In this document: positions 48,101-58,500 of the stretch, piece after piece | Numbering within the stretch: position 1 is the first letter of the stretch | Layout: every line of letters starts with the position of its first letter | From: Nostoc sp. UCD121 | GTDB taxonomy: Bacteria > Cyanobacteriota > Cyanobacteriia > Cyanobacteriales > Nostocaceae | Length of the DNA: 64,000 nt | Direction of reading: 5' to 3' | Assembly (NCBI RefSeq): GCF_014222285.1 | Contig: NZ_JACKZS010000006.1 | Span: forward strand, 1-64,000 | Notes under the pieces: model-generated | Database searches by the model: none | The model's input: only the letters and a program-made list of their open reading frames with translations | Told to the model about the DNA's origin: nothing | Program-made: the position numbers and the translations under genes

Positions 48101-49687
48101 GAGCGATCGCTCTACACAAATCCCCACTAATACTTCTGGCTTAACACCTAATTTCTGTAGATAATTAGCTAGTTTATTAGCACGTTCATTCAATTCACGA
48201 TAGGTTAATTGCTGGTTATTAAATACTACCGCAATATTATCTGGTGTGCGTTCTGCTTGCGCTTCAAATAGCTGATGAATTAATTGAGAACGATCATAAT
48301 TTATTTGAGTGTTGTTAAACTCAAATAGGAGTTTTTCAAGCTCGTGATCGCTCAAAATTTCTAAATCGCTAATCGCAGCATTAGGATTACGAGTAACACT
48401 AAATAATAACTGCTGAAATTGTAATGCTAAACGTTCAATATCCTCTGCTTTAAATAAACTTGCATCATAATACAAGTCAACAGCTAAATCACCTTTTTGG
48501 CAAAGGCAAGATAGTTTAAGTTTAAACCTGTCAATATTTACATACTCTTTATAGAAATTAAATGTAACTGTATTAGCAGATTCTTGCTGTGCTTGCTCTG
48601 TAAATTCAAAACAGAATGGTAAGAAAGAAATAGATAAATTTTTACTATACTCTTGCCAAGAAAAATAATCTTGCCATTGATAGCCTTGGCTAACTAATTC
48701 TTGAACTTGTTGCCATGTCTCTTTAAATGACAAATCTGGCTGTAAACGAGATGCGATCGGTAAATATTTAGCAAATAACCCAATAGCACCTTGTAATTCT
48801 TCATACTTACGACCATCATATAATTTACCGACAACTATTTCAGGATTACCGAGATTTCGCCCTAAGACAATTTGCCAGCAAGTTAATAAAAATTCAGCTA
48901 AATAATTCGTTTCCTTTTGTGATATGAATATTTTTTCAATATCAGCTAATAGATTTTTATCAATTTTCAATCTGTATTCCTGAGATTGAAAAACTGCAAT
49001 ATCTTCAGAAACTTGTTGTTCAAAAGGAAGCTGAACACCAAAAGAACTAGGAAGCTCTTGCTGTTGCCAGTATGCTTTTCCTAAATTAGCTTCTTCTGCT
49101 GTCAGTAATTCATGTTGCCATTCAGCAATATCTGCATATTGCAGCACTTCATCAGATAATTGTTCCTTATTTATAGTAGCTGCATAAAAACGGTTAATTT
49201 CATGTACCAAATTACGAAGTCCAATCCCATCAGAAATCATCGCTGGTACACTTACAAGCAATATATACTGTTTGGGTAAAACTTTAATTAAATCTATTTG
49301 TAAAACTATTTGTTCAAAATTTAAATTATCAGTCTTATATTGAGTTAGAAATAACTCTATGTTTTTATCTTTCTCTTCAGCAGGAAAATCACTTATGTCA
49401 TAATAATTAATTGATATATCTTGGCTATCAGCTATTACCTGTAACGGAATCGTCATTCCTGGTAAACAACGAAAACTCGTGCGGAGTATCTCATGCTGAT
49501 TAACAACATTCTGTAAAGACTTCTTGAGAATCTCTACATCAAATTTGCCATCAATACAAACAGCACACTGAGCAATATAAGAATTATCTTGAGTAACCGA
49601 CTGCAATTTCCATAAATGCTCTTGCTGTGGAGAAAGTCGATAACCTGCTACATCTTCTGCTAGCGATGTATTATTGAGCATTTGCAT
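45101..49687 (-). CDS. NRPS: C*(degenerate)-A(His-like)-PCP-E
   Basis: The 1528-residue module starts with a condensation-fold domain whose catalytic HHxxxDG reads PAMISDG (Pro148, Ala149), so both His are lost while the early HEILRTSF motif is kept. The A domain pocket reads D-S-A-L-I-A-E-V-W, closest among codes I know to bacitracin His (DSELTAEVC). The carrier has LGGDSIL, and the C-terminal E domain keeps HHLAVDG and LFNYLGQTD, so a D-residue is expected. The tail ends DFPQAKLNQQDLDKFLAKI, a donor COM helix. A free-standing hydroxylase and an active C domain are encoded directly upstream, suggesting beta-hydroxy-His. Substrate confidence is moderate. Confidence 0.88.
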   Translation of the reverse strand: MQMLNNTSLAEDVAGYRLSPQQEHLWKLQSVTQDNSYIAQCAVCIDGKFDVEILKKSLQNVVNQHEILRTSFRCLPGMTIPLQVIADSQDISINYYDISDFPAEEKDKNIELFLTQYKTDNLNFEQIVLQIDLIKVLPKQYILLVSVPAMISDGIGLRNLVHEINRFYAATINKEQLSDEVLQYADIAEWQHELLTAEEANLGKAYWQQQELPSSFGVQLPFEQQVSEDIAVFQSQEYRLKIDKNLLADIEKIFISQKETNYLAEFLLTCWQIVLGRNLGNPEIVVGKLYDGRKYEELQGAIGLFAKYLPIASRLQPDLSFKETWQQVQELVSQGYQWQDYFSWQEYSKNLSISFLPFCFEFTEQAQQESANTVTFNFYKEYVNIDRFKLKLSCLCQKGDLAVDLYYDASLFKAEDIERLALQFQQLLFSVTRNPNAAISDLEILSDHELEKLLFEFNNTQINYDRSQLIHQLFEAQAERTPDNIAVVFNNQQLTYRELNERANKLANYLQKLGVKPEVLVGICVERSLSMAIGILAILKAGGAYLPLDPTYPSERQQFILKDTQTPVLLTQQSLLKNLPENTAKIICLDIDWETFVSESHGNPTVAMTSANLAYIIYTSGSTGKPKGVQITHQNLVNSTQARLNYYQEPVSSFLLLSSFAFDSSVAGIFWTLCSGGTLVFPQAEVEQDIPQLLNLITQNQVTHLLSLPSLYKVILEQATKQELVSLQSAIVAGEPCPPELVARHLEQLPHTSLFNEYGPTEATVWSSVYHCCSPEIAASVSIGRPIANAQIYLLDPNLHPVPLGVAGEVYIGGDGLARGYLNHPDLTAERFIPNPFSNNQTGLRLYKTGDLARYLPDGNIEFLGRIDQQVKIRGFRIELGEIEVALAQHPNIRANVVVAREEKSGQKRLVAYIVPQPGQVAPTLSDLRHFLEEKLPDYMVPSTFVRISTIPRLPNGKIDLKALPDPELSGTFVAPRTAVEKILADIWAQVLRLEKVGIQDNFFELGGDSILSIQIVAKANQAGFQLTPKQVFDRPTIAKLAEVVSINESISAEQGLITGEVPLTPIQHWFFAQNRPDVYHWNQSLLLEIQQGHNLSLWEHVVQHLVEHHDVLRLRFHCQASAWEQIISASEATAIFTRIDLSALQELEQKTAIEKTATELQASLNLSDGPVVKFALFELGAQTSSRLLIIIHHLAVDGISWRILLEDLQTAYQQLNQDEAIHLPNKTTSFQEWACRLQEYAQSPTLKQELNYWLTQLEKPISTLPVDYAGGKNTVAEARTIAVSLSQQETQALLQDVHQAYHTQINDVLLTALVQAFAEQMGENSLLLELEGHGREDIFSDVNLSRTVGWFTTHFPVLLNLGTVKDLGNALKVVKEQLRSIPNRGLGYGVLRYLSDEGEKLQGLPQAEVLFNYLGQTDQVMSQSSLFAPAKESTGSARSLRGSRVYLLEVVAIVTGSQLQVNWTYSEAIHQRATVEKLANSFIKALRSLITHCQSPEAIGFTPSDFPQAKLNQQDLDKFLAKINQQA

Positions 49688-49779
49688 AACTACATTCCTA
49701 TAACTAATGTTTCTATTTAATTATTTTTAGCTGAAACTTATTCTCTTATTCCTCTCCTTTCCTCCGCACCCGTCTGCGT

Positions 49780-50832
49780 TTAAAAAAGAGGATTAGTAAA
49801 CGGATCTGCCATCCCCACTACAACCTTACGTTGTCCAACAAATGGCGAACGACCATGAGCGACTGACATATTATCTAACATCAATAAATCTCCTGGTTGC
49901 CAAGTGAATAGAACCATTTCTTGCTGATAGGCTGTGCGTAGTTCTTCTAAAACTTCTGGTTCAATAGGCGAACCATCACCATAATAGGTATTGTTGGGTA
50001 AATCTTCTTCTCTAAACTCTGCTAATAAAGCATTTCTAAGTGTAGGTTCAAGTGTAGAAACGTGAAAAAAAGTAGCGTGATTAAACCAAACTAATTCACC
50101 AGTTTTTGGGTGTTTAGCAACTGCTTGACGGACTTGACGAGTCTGCAAACGCTCACCATCTTTCCACTCAAATTTAATGGCATTTCTGTGGCAATATTCT
50201 TCTACTACAGCTTTGTCTCTAGTTTGAAAAACTGTCTGCCAAGTCAGTCCAAAACCATCATTATAGTTACGGACATACAAAACTTGTTTTTCTATAAATT
50301 TTTCCCGAATCTTAGGATGAATGCGCTGAAAAATATTACGACAGTCAGCAATTGGAGTTTCCCCGCCCTGTTGTGCTGCAATTAAACAGCCAAAGTAAAT
50401 TTTGAGCGGCCAAGTTAACCAATAAGTACCCTCGTTATGTAAGAAAATACTTTGCTCGGCAGGGTAATCTGTAGATGTATAGATTTTATCACCAACTTCA
50501 TGACGTGGTGAGGAGCGATCGCGGTATTCTAGTAACTGTCCGCTAGAAGTTAGTTTGACGAACTCGTTGAACAGAACTGTTGTATTAATATTAAAATTTC
50601 GGAAAAGTAAGGCTCTATGCTTTAGCAACAATGTTTCAATAACCTCCTTGTTGCTCGTAGCCCATTCTAATAAATTGACTCCTGATATAGCAGGCTCCAC
50701 TACCATAGGAATGGTACTTTCTGGTAGTAGCTGCTTTGTCTCAATGAGTGAATTTTGAGATATTTTGAAACTTTTTCGAGTGATATAACCTAACTTTTTG
50801 AGGCTGGGGATTTGAACATCTTCTTTTTTCAT
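49780..50832 (-). CDS. SyrP-like TauD-family Fe(II)/2-oxoglutarate hydroxylase
   Basis: The 350-residue TauD-fold enzyme has the iron ligands His132-x-Glu134 (FLHNEGTYW) and His326 (VAHGRSPFVGQR), with Arg335 the likely 2-oxoglutarate contact. The HxE form, in place of the usual HxD, is seen in SyrP-type hydroxylases that act on carrier-bound aspartate. It lies 21 bp after the Thr synthetase, which ends in an extra C domain, and 92 bp before the His-like module, so it probably beta-hydroxylates the amino acid on that next carrier. It is closely similar to the C-terminal half of the C-TauD protein encoded further upstream in the operon (shared WPLKI, QQGGETPI-DCR, YVRNY, TRQVR, AHGRSP-VGQRK). 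Confidence 0.87.
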   Translation of the reverse strand: MKKEDVQIPSLKKLGYITRKSFKISQNSLIETKQLLPESTIPMVVEPAISGVNLLEWATSNKEVIETLLLKHRALLFRNFNINTTVLFNEFVKLTSSGQLLEYRDRSSPRHEVGDKIYTSTDYPAEQSIFLHNEGTYWLTWPLKIYFGCLIAAQQGGETPIADCRNIFQRIHPKIREKFIEKQVLYVRNYNDGFGLTWQTVFQTRDKAVVEEYCHRNAIKFEWKDGERLQTRQVRQAVAKHPKTGELVWFNHATFFHVSTLEPTLRNALLAEFREEDLPNNTYYGDGSPIEPEVLEELRTAYQQEMVLFTWQPGDLLMLDNMSVAHGRSPFVGQRKVVVGMADPFTNPLF

Positions 50833-50853
50833 AGTATATGCTAATCTTTTAAA

Positions 50854-53800
50854 TTACAACCCATGAAGTGTTTTACGTTTAGCAAGTTTTAATTTTTGAA
50901 TGCTTGACTTATCTATCTCTTTTACTTGTCGTTCATTGATAAATTCTTGATTGTTACCACCATAAAAAATTTCGTATTCTTCATCTGGTAATTGAGCTAT
51001 TGCTGTAATAGTCTGGGCGTACTCATTAGAAATTTCTTCTATTTGCTGGTTACATAATTCAGCAGTATTACAACATAATGAAAGTTCGATTTGAGAGGAA
51101 ATTACATTTAGTCTGAACTCAGCTAATACAACAAAGTCTGTAATGTTAAATCCCTTTGTATCTAAAACCTCTAAATCAGTTAATGTTTCAATACGCTGGT
51201 AAACATGAAAGTGAGTGAAATTAAAACAAGTTTCAAAGCGACGTTGCCCGCCTAAATCTTTTTGAATCTGAGCCATTGGATACCATCGAAAGGGTAATAA
51301 CTCCTGCTCAGTTTGAAAAACCTGGGTTATCAAATCCGTCCAATTGCCTTGAGGCAGTTTCATCCGAAATGGTAAAGGATTGAGGAAAAGCCCAAGACAG
51401 CGAGTACCATCAGTTGTTTCTGGCCGCCCATTAGATGAAACTAGTGTTACTACTTCTGACTCACGGCACAGCTTATTGATTACTCTTAGATGTGCCGCAA
51501 AAAGCACGCTCTTGAGTGGAACTTTATTAGACTGAGCCAGTTTCTTCAGCCTTTCCGAAATATCTGAATTGATAGGTACTTGCACAACACGAACTTCTGA
51601 AGTTTTGTCAGCAGACCTTTGGGAAACGGGTCGGCGAGGTATTGTTGTCGTTGGACTGTCATTGAACTTTTGCATCCAATAACGTTGGCATTCCTCCGAC
51701 TGGAGAGCTTGTTTCTGCAAAGCTACAAAATTACGGAATGCGTTTGCTGGTGGTGGCTGAATTGGAGAAACTTTTTTGCCCAACAGGAAGAAATAGTGTT
51801 CAAACAACTCAGTCAGCATCGAAGCCACACTCCAACCATCGAGAATAGCATGGTGTTCGGTAAAGCTAAACTGAAATGTGTCTTCGCTACGACGATGGAT
51901 TTGAAAGCGCAAAAGCGGTGCAATTGTGCAGTCAAACTTGTTGGTTTTCTCGGCTTCAAACGAAGCAGTCAGTGTTTCTTCTTGTTCAGTAGCAGAGAGG
52001 TGGCGCAAATCCTCAAGCTGGCAAGGGACAGAAACAGTTTTATGGATTAACTGCAACGGTTCGCTAAAATTACTCAAATCAAATGAAGTACGTAGTACCG
52101 GATGACGGTTTGCCAGTTGTTGTATTGCGGTATGCAATTTCTCAAAGTCGAAAGGAGCTTTGAGATGAATGCTAGAAACGTTGTGATAAGCTTTGGTATT
52201 CACACTATACTGACTGTGAAACAGCATTCCCGCCTGGAGCATAGTCAAGGGGTAAGCATCCTCTACATCGTTGGGTAACTTACACAAATCCTCTTCACAT
52301 ATCAGGTTAAACGGTTGGACTTGTTCTATTACAGCAATGTTGGCTTTTGCAGTTGTGAGTTCTTGAGCTAGTTGATGAATTGTTTGATGTTGAAATATCT
52401 GCTGTAACGAAAGGCTCAAGCCACGCTCCTTGGCTTTGCTTAATACCTGGATACTACGAATTGAATCTCCACCTAATGCAAAGAAGTTATCGTGAATGCC
52501 GACTTGTTCAACATCAAGGACTTGAACCCAAATATCCACCAGCGCCTTCTCTTCTAACGTGGAAGGAGCCATGTAAGCTTCATCTAATTCTGGCCTAGCT
52601 GTATTGGGTGTAGGTAATGCCTGACGATCAACTTTTCCGTTAGATGTTAAAGGCAGTGCTTCTAGCAACACGAATCCCGAAGGTACCATATAATCTGGCA
52701 GTTGCACTTTAAGCCAGTTTCGCAATTCGCTGGTTGTTGGAAATTGCTCAGAGTTGGCAACAATGTAAGCTACCAACTGTTTATTACCAAGTTGATCCTC
52801 TCGGAGTAAAACTACAGTTTCTCGCACATCTGTGTGTTGTCTCAGTAGTGCCTCAATTTCCCCTAGCTCAATGCGAAAGCCTCGGATTTTTACTTGATGG
52901 TCGATACGTCCTAAGTATTCAAGTTCTCCATTAGGTAAGTAGCGAGCTAAATCGCCTGATTTGTAAAGGCGATCGCTTGGCTTGTTACTATAGGGGTTGG
53001 GAATAAACTTTTGGCTGGTTAATTCGGGACGGTTGAGATAACCTCTAGCTAAACCAGCGCCACCAACACACATCTCGCCAGGAATACCAATCGGCAGTAG
53101 TGAATTGTGCTTATCCAGCACATATACTTGCAAGTCTGGAATCGGACGACCTATGACACTAGCACTTGCTGTTCTCAGGTCTGCTAAAGTTAGGGGACGA
53201 TAGGTGACGTGTACTGTTGTTTCAGTAATACCGTACATATTTACCAATTGCGGAGAATGCTCTCCGTGACGCTCAAACCAAGGTGCTAAACTTTGGATAT
53301 CAAGTGCTTCTCCACCAAAGATTACCAAGCGCAGGTTATCAGCAAAGGTCTTGCCAGATAATTGTTCCTGCTGCATCAGTTGCCGGAAAGCTGACGGTGT
53401 TTGGTTAAGAATAGTTACTCGCTCTTGACACAATAAGTCACAAAAAGCTTGTGGTGTACGGCTTACCAAGTAAGAAACTACTACCACTCGTCCGCCATAG
53501 CAGAGAGCGCCCCAGAGTTCCCAAACTGAGAAGTCGAAAGCGAATGAGTGGAAAAGCGTCCATACATCATGTTTGTTGAAATGGAACCATGATTGAGTTG
53601 CTCGTAACAGACGAACAACATTAGCATGAGGTATCAATACACCCTTTGGCTGACCTGTAGAGCCAGAGGTGTAAATGATATATGCTAAGTTTTCAGGTGT
53701 TAAATTGCTGTTGTCAGGATTTTTGGTGCTTTCCTGGGAAATGGTTATCCAGTCGGAGTCCAAGCAGATGACCTGAGCTTGATGTTCTGGTAATTTGGTT

Positions 53801-55518
53801 ATTACATCTTGTTGGGTAAGTAATACCCGAATTTGGGCATCTTTGAGGATGAAACCTTGCCGTGACTGGGGATAACTTGGATCTATTGGCACATAAGCAC
53901 CACCAGCTTTGAGGATGGCTAATAGTCCAATCACCATTTCCAAGGAACGCTCAACACAAATTCCCACCTGTACCTCTGACCCGACTCCTAACTTCTGGAG
54001 GTGGTGTGCCAGTTGGTTGGCACGGCAATTTAGCTCATGGTAAGTTAGGTGTTGATCGGCAAATGTGAGTGCGATCGCATCTGGTGTTTTCTCTACATGA
54101 GCTTCAAATAGCTGATGTATGCAAAGGTTTACCGGATATTCAATTTGGGTATTATTCCACTCTACTAGGCATTGATGTTGTTCAGTCTCCGTTAACAACG
54201 GTACATCTTTTAACTGCCGTTCTGGATTTGCAGCCATGCCCTCTAGCACAGTTTGCAAATGTCCTAGCATTCTGGTGATGGTGGCAACATCAAAGCAGTG
54301 GCGATCGCTGTTAATCTGAAGCTGTAACTGCACTAGGGGGGCTACAATGAGGCTGAGAGGATAGTTGCTGCGATTAACGGCACTAAATCCATCAATCTCT
54401 AGGTTTTCTTTGCCTTGGAGTAAAGAAGAATCTACAGGATAGTTTTCAAAGGCAATGAAACTTTGGAATAAAGGTACACCCTTAGAGATTTCACTCCATC
54501 CCTGAATTTGAACCAAGGGACTATACTCATACTGCCGTGCTTGAGCTTGTTCAGTTTGAAGTGTTTTCAGCCAAGAAATAATAGCATCATTCCCATTCAC
54601 CCGCACTCGCACAGGCAAGGTATTTACAAATAACCCAACTGCTGATTCCACTCCTGGTAAAGTAACTGGACGACCAGAAGTATTAGCCCCGAAAACCACA
54701 TCATCTTCACCAGAATATCGGCTCAGAAGTAAAGCCCAAGCTCCTTGTACTAAAGTATTGACAGTGATTTGATATTGGCGTGCAAAAGATTTGAGTTTTT
54801 CTGTAGTTGCTACCGATAACTCAATTTTTTGCTCATCATATTCTTGATGGCTGGATGTATTGGCGACAAATTTATCTACAACCAAGGGTGTAGGCGCAGT
54901 AAATCCTTTGAGGGCATTTCGCCAAAAAGCCTCTGCTTGAGATAAATCTTGCTGTCGCAACCAAGTAATATATTTGCGATAGGGAAAAGCAGGTTTTAAA
55001 TATGGATTTTGATTAGTGCATAATGCTTGATAAATTTCCAGAAATTCTTTGAACAGCACAACCCGCGACCAGCCATCCCACAGTATGTGATGGTTACTCC
55101 AGATGAATTGGTAAACGTCATCAGTTAACTGAATCAACACTAACCGCATTAAAGGCGGATGCGAAAGTTCAAAGCCGCGCTTTTGCTCTGTTTTCAAAAA
55201 AGACTCTAGTCGCTGCTGCTGTTGTCCTGAATTTATCCCCCGCCAGTCTTGTTGCTCTAGTGGTAATTTTACTTGTCGATGCACCACTTGCATTGGTTCA
55301 TCTAGTTCTTCCCAGTGGAAAGAAGTACGCAAAACTGCGTGCCTTTTTGCTAATTGCTGCCAAGCTTGCTCAAAAGCCAAAGTATTGAGATTGCCTTTGA
55401 GGGTGATGCTATATTGATCACAATACACACCCGAATCAGGAGCATAGAGGGTATGAAAAAGCAATCCCTGCTGTGTAGGTGAGAGTTTGTATATATCTTC
55501 GATGTTCTCTGCTTTCAT
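50854..55518 (-). CDS. NRPS: C-A(Thr)-PCP-C
   Basis: The 1554-residue protein begins NIEDIYKLSPTQQG, an acceptor-type start that matches donor COM tails. The first C domain follows an epimerising Asp module. The A domain pocket reads D-F-W-N-I-G-M-V-H, the canonical threonine code. The carrier has LGGDSIR. A second condensation-fold domain (about residues 1080-1510) with HHAILDG closes the protein. It is C-terminal, without its own A domain, and precedes a TauD hydroxylase gene. This is the place where an active C would act on the next module, whose own C is degenerate. Tail residues after GGNNQEF are unassigned. It is 12 bp after the Asp synthetase, with a purine-rich site before the ATG. 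Confidence 0.92.
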   Translation of the reverse strand: MKAENIEDIYKLSPTQQGLLFHTLYAPDSGVYCDQYSITLKGNLNTLAFEQAWQQLAKRHAVLRTSFHWEELDEPMQVVHRQVKLPLEQQDWRGINSGQQQQRLESFLKTEQKRGFELSHPPLMRLVLIQLTDDVYQFIWSNHHILWDGWSRVVLFKEFLEIYQALCTNQNPYLKPAFPYRKYITWLRQQDLSQAEAFWRNALKGFTAPTPLVVDKFVANTSSHQEYDEQKIELSVATTEKLKSFARQYQITVNTLVQGAWALLLSRYSGEDDVVFGANTSGRPVTLPGVESAVGLFVNTLPVRVRVNGNDAIISWLKTLQTEQAQARQYEYSPLVQIQGWSEISKGVPLFQSFIAFENYPVDSSLLQGKENLEIDGFSAVNRSNYPLSLIVAPLVQLQLQINSDRHCFDVATITRMLGHLQTVLEGMAANPERQLKDVPLLTETEQHQCLVEWNNTQIEYPVNLCIHQLFEAHVEKTPDAIALTFADQHLTYHELNCRANQLAHHLQKLGVGSEVQVGICVERSLEMVIGLLAILKAGGAYVPIDPSYPQSRQGFILKDAQIRVLLTQQDVITKLPEHQAQVICLDSDWITISQESTKNPDNSNLTPENLAYIIYTSGSTGQPKGVLIPHANVVRLLRATQSWFHFNKHDVWTLFHSFAFDFSVWELWGALCYGGRVVVVSYLVSRTPQAFCDLLCQERVTILNQTPSAFRQLMQQEQLSGKTFADNLRLVIFGGEALDIQSLAPWFERHGEHSPQLVNMYGITETTVHVTYRPLTLADLRTASASVIGRPIPDLQVYVLDKHNSLLPIGIPGEMCVGGAGLARGYLNRPELTSQKFIPNPYSNKPSDRLYKSGDLARYLPNGELEYLGRIDHQVKIRGFRIELGEIEALLRQHTDVRETVVLLREDQLGNKQLVAYIVANSEQFPTTSELRNWLKVQLPDYMVPSGFVLLEALPLTSNGKVDRQALPTPNTARPELDEAYMAPSTLEEKALVDIWVQVLDVEQVGIHDNFFALGGDSIRSIQVLSKAKERGLSLSLQQIFQHQTIHQLAQELTTAKANIAVIEQVQPFNLICEEDLCKLPNDVEDAYPLTMLQAGMLFHSQYSVNTKAYHNVSSIHLKAPFDFEKLHTAIQQLANRHPVLRTSFDLSNFSEPLQLIHKTVSVPCQLEDLRHLSATEQEETLTASFEAEKTNKFDCTIAPLLRFQIHRRSEDTFQFSFTEHHAILDGWSVASMLTELFEHYFFLLGKKVSPIQPPPANAFRNFVALQKQALQSEECQRYWMQKFNDSPTTTIPRRPVSQRSADKTSEVRVVQVPINSDISERLKKLAQSNKVPLKSVLFAAHLRVINKLCRESEVVTLVSSNGRPETTDGTRCLGLFLNPLPFRMKLPQGNWTDLITQVFQTEQELLPFRWYPMAQIQKDLGGQRRFETCFNFTHFHVYQRIETLTDLEVLDTKGFNITDFVVLAEFRLNVISSQIELSLCCNTAELCNQQIEEISNEYAQTITAIAQLPDEEYEIFYGGNNQEFINERQVKEIDKSSIQKLKLAKRKTLHGL

Positions 55519-55530
55519 AAAATACAGTTC

Positions 55531-58500
55531 CTACCTACTCATTTGGCTAATTTTGGCAAGCAGCGTGTCAAGTTCTGTTTGGTTCAGTTCTGCTTCTGGA
55601 AAGTCTGAAGGTGTGTATCCCCCTGCTTCTTGTGATTGACAGTGGGCAATTAAGCGGCGTAGTGCTTCTATGAAATGAGTAGCCAAACGTTCAATAGTGG
55701 TGGGGTGATGAATGTTCTGGCTATATGTCCAATCCAATCGCAGCTTGCCATCAGTCACCATTCCGTCAATTTCTAGGAAATGGCTGCGGCTTCCTTGCAA
55801 GCTACGGTTTGAACCAGTTGTTTGGGCAGCAAGTTGAAAAATAGAACTATCTGATAATACTTGGTCAAATTGCCCCAAATAGTTGAATTTTAACTGAGGT
55901 TGAGGTGCAAGTTGTAGGTTCCTATTCTGGCTTAAGTATTTTAAAACACCGTAGTTTATGCCATTAACAGGAATATTACGTAACTGCTCTTTAATGGTTT
56001 TTAAGGCATCTCCTGACGAGAAAGCATCGCCTAAGCTCAACAGAACTGGGAACTGGGCAGTAAACCAACCGACTGTGCGCGATAAGTTAACATCTGGGAA
56101 AATGTCTTCCCGTCCGTGACCTTCGAGAGTGAGTAATAGTGAATTATCTCCTGTCCACTGGGTGCAAGCCTGAACTAGGGCTGTCAGCAAGACATCATTA
56201 ACTTGGGTTTGATAAGCCTTTGGTACTTCTTGTAACAACGCTTGAGTTTCTTCACTGCTGAGTAAAACTGATACAGTTTGTACAGAAGCTACTGTATTTG
56301 CATCTTGATTTTCTGGAAAATCTGTTGGCAGATGAGTAATTTGTTTCTGGGTTTGATTCTGCCAGTCTTCAAGTTCTAATTGTAACCCAGAAGAGTGAGC
56401 ATATTCACTTAATTTTTCTGCCCATTGCTTAAAGGCTGTGGTTTTTGCAGGTAGCTGTATTTCCTCACCTTGACTAAGTTGTTGGTAAGCTGTCTGCAAA
56501 TCTTCTAATAAAATTCGCCAGGAGACACCATCAACTACTAAGTGGTGAATGATAATTAACAGTCTAGCTAGTTTATCTTTGCCGAAGTCAAAATAAGCAA
56601 CCCGCATCAAAGGCCCAGCAGAAAGGTTGAGGCTAGCTTGTAACTCAGTAGCAGTAGATGCTATAGCCTCTTCTTGTTCTGCTGCTGATTGCCCTGATAA
56701 ATCCAGTTTAGTAACAGGTATTATCTCGTCAGGCGCAGCATTAATTTGTTGCCAACCATTTTCTGTAGGTTGAAAACGCGATCGCAGTGCATCGTGATGT
56801 TGTAATAACTGCTTGATTACTTGTTCCAATATCTGGAAGTCTAAATCCTGCCGTACCTCTAGTAATACTGACTGATTCCAGTGATGAGGGTCAGGCAAAT
56901 TCTGGGCAAAAAACCAATGTTGTATCGGTGTTAGAGGTACTTCTCCAGTTACTAAGCCTGTTTCCGTCTTTATAGATTCGGTTGTTTCAGCTACTGCTGC
57001 TAACTCAGCAATTGTCTGATGTTCAAACAATTGCTTGGGAGTAAGTTGCAAACCCGCCTGATTCGCTTTTGATATTACCTGAATGCTGAGGATGGAGTCG
57101 CCGCCTAACTCAAAAAAGTTATCCTCAATGCCTACTTGCTTTAAACCGAGAATTTCTGACCAAATTTTTGCTAGCTGTTCTTCTTGAGGTGTGCGTGGTG
57201 CGATATATGTTTTTTCCAGTTCTGATGCCAGTTCTGGTGCAGGTAATGCCTTGTAGTCTACCTTCCCGTTTTTAGTTAGAGGAATGGCATTAAGGATGAC
57301 AAACGCAGTCGGCACCATGTACTCAGGTAATCTTTCCTGCATAAAGCGCCGCAGGTCGCTACTAGAGATATACAGGGAAACCACATAAGCAACTAAGCGT
57401 TCCTCGCGCACAGTGGCTACAGCTTGCTTAATGCCTGGGTGTTGGCGCAAGATAGCTTCCACTTCTTCTAGTTCGATGCGGAAACCGTGAATTTTTACTT
57501 GGCGATCGCTACGTCCCAAAAATTCAATGTTGCCATCAGGTAAATAGCGGGCTAAATCACCAGTTTTGTACAAACGACTCCCTTCTCTCTCACTAAAAGG
57601 ATTGGGAATAAACCGTTCTTTAGTCAACTCAGGACGGTTGAGGTAGCCCCGCGCTAAGTTTGCGCCACCAATGTACAGTTCCCCTGGCACAGATATGGGG
57701 ACAGGTTGCAGATGTTCATCAAGTACGTAGATTTGGGTGTTAGCAATGGGACGACCAAGAGGCACTGTTGCTGATTTAGCGGCTTGCGGTTCGACTTTAT
57801 ATGTCAGCACACCAACAGTAGCTTCTGTTGGGCCGTAGTGATTCAAAATTTGACAGCTAGGTTTTAGCTGCTGAATTTGTGCCACCAAATCCCAACTAGC
57901 GGCTTCACCACCAAGGATAAGTAATTGAGATGGTAGGATTTCTTCAGGGTTAGCCGCAGTTAATAGCGCATTCAAATGAGAAGGAACAATCTTGAGACAG
58001 TCGATAGGATGGCGGCGACAATACTCAGCTAACGCCACAGGGTTGCTAGCACGTTCTTGAGAGATAATATGCAGACATCCGCCTGTACACAAAGCGGAAA
58101 AAATAACGGTGTTACCTAAGTCAGCAGCAAAAGTGGAGACAGTTGCAAAACTAGCAGCATCCGGTAAATCTAGTTTCTCTAGGATGGCGTTGAGATAGTT
58201 GCATAGTTGCCGATGTTCAACGGCAACACCCTTTGGTATCCCTGTGGAACCAGATGTATAGATAACATAAGCCAAATTTTCACAAGTGACGCTGCTAACA
58301 GGATTTTCAAACCTGTTTTGGGCGGCGTTGCAACTATCTAAACAGACTACTTGTGCTGTATGTGCAGGTAAACTGGCAATTAAGCTTTCCTGAGTCAACA
58401 AAACTTGTACTTGGGCATCTTGCAACATCAAACCCAAGCGTTCCCCTGGAATAGTTGGATCTAAAGGTAAGTAAGCTCCACCTGCTTTGAGAACTGCCAA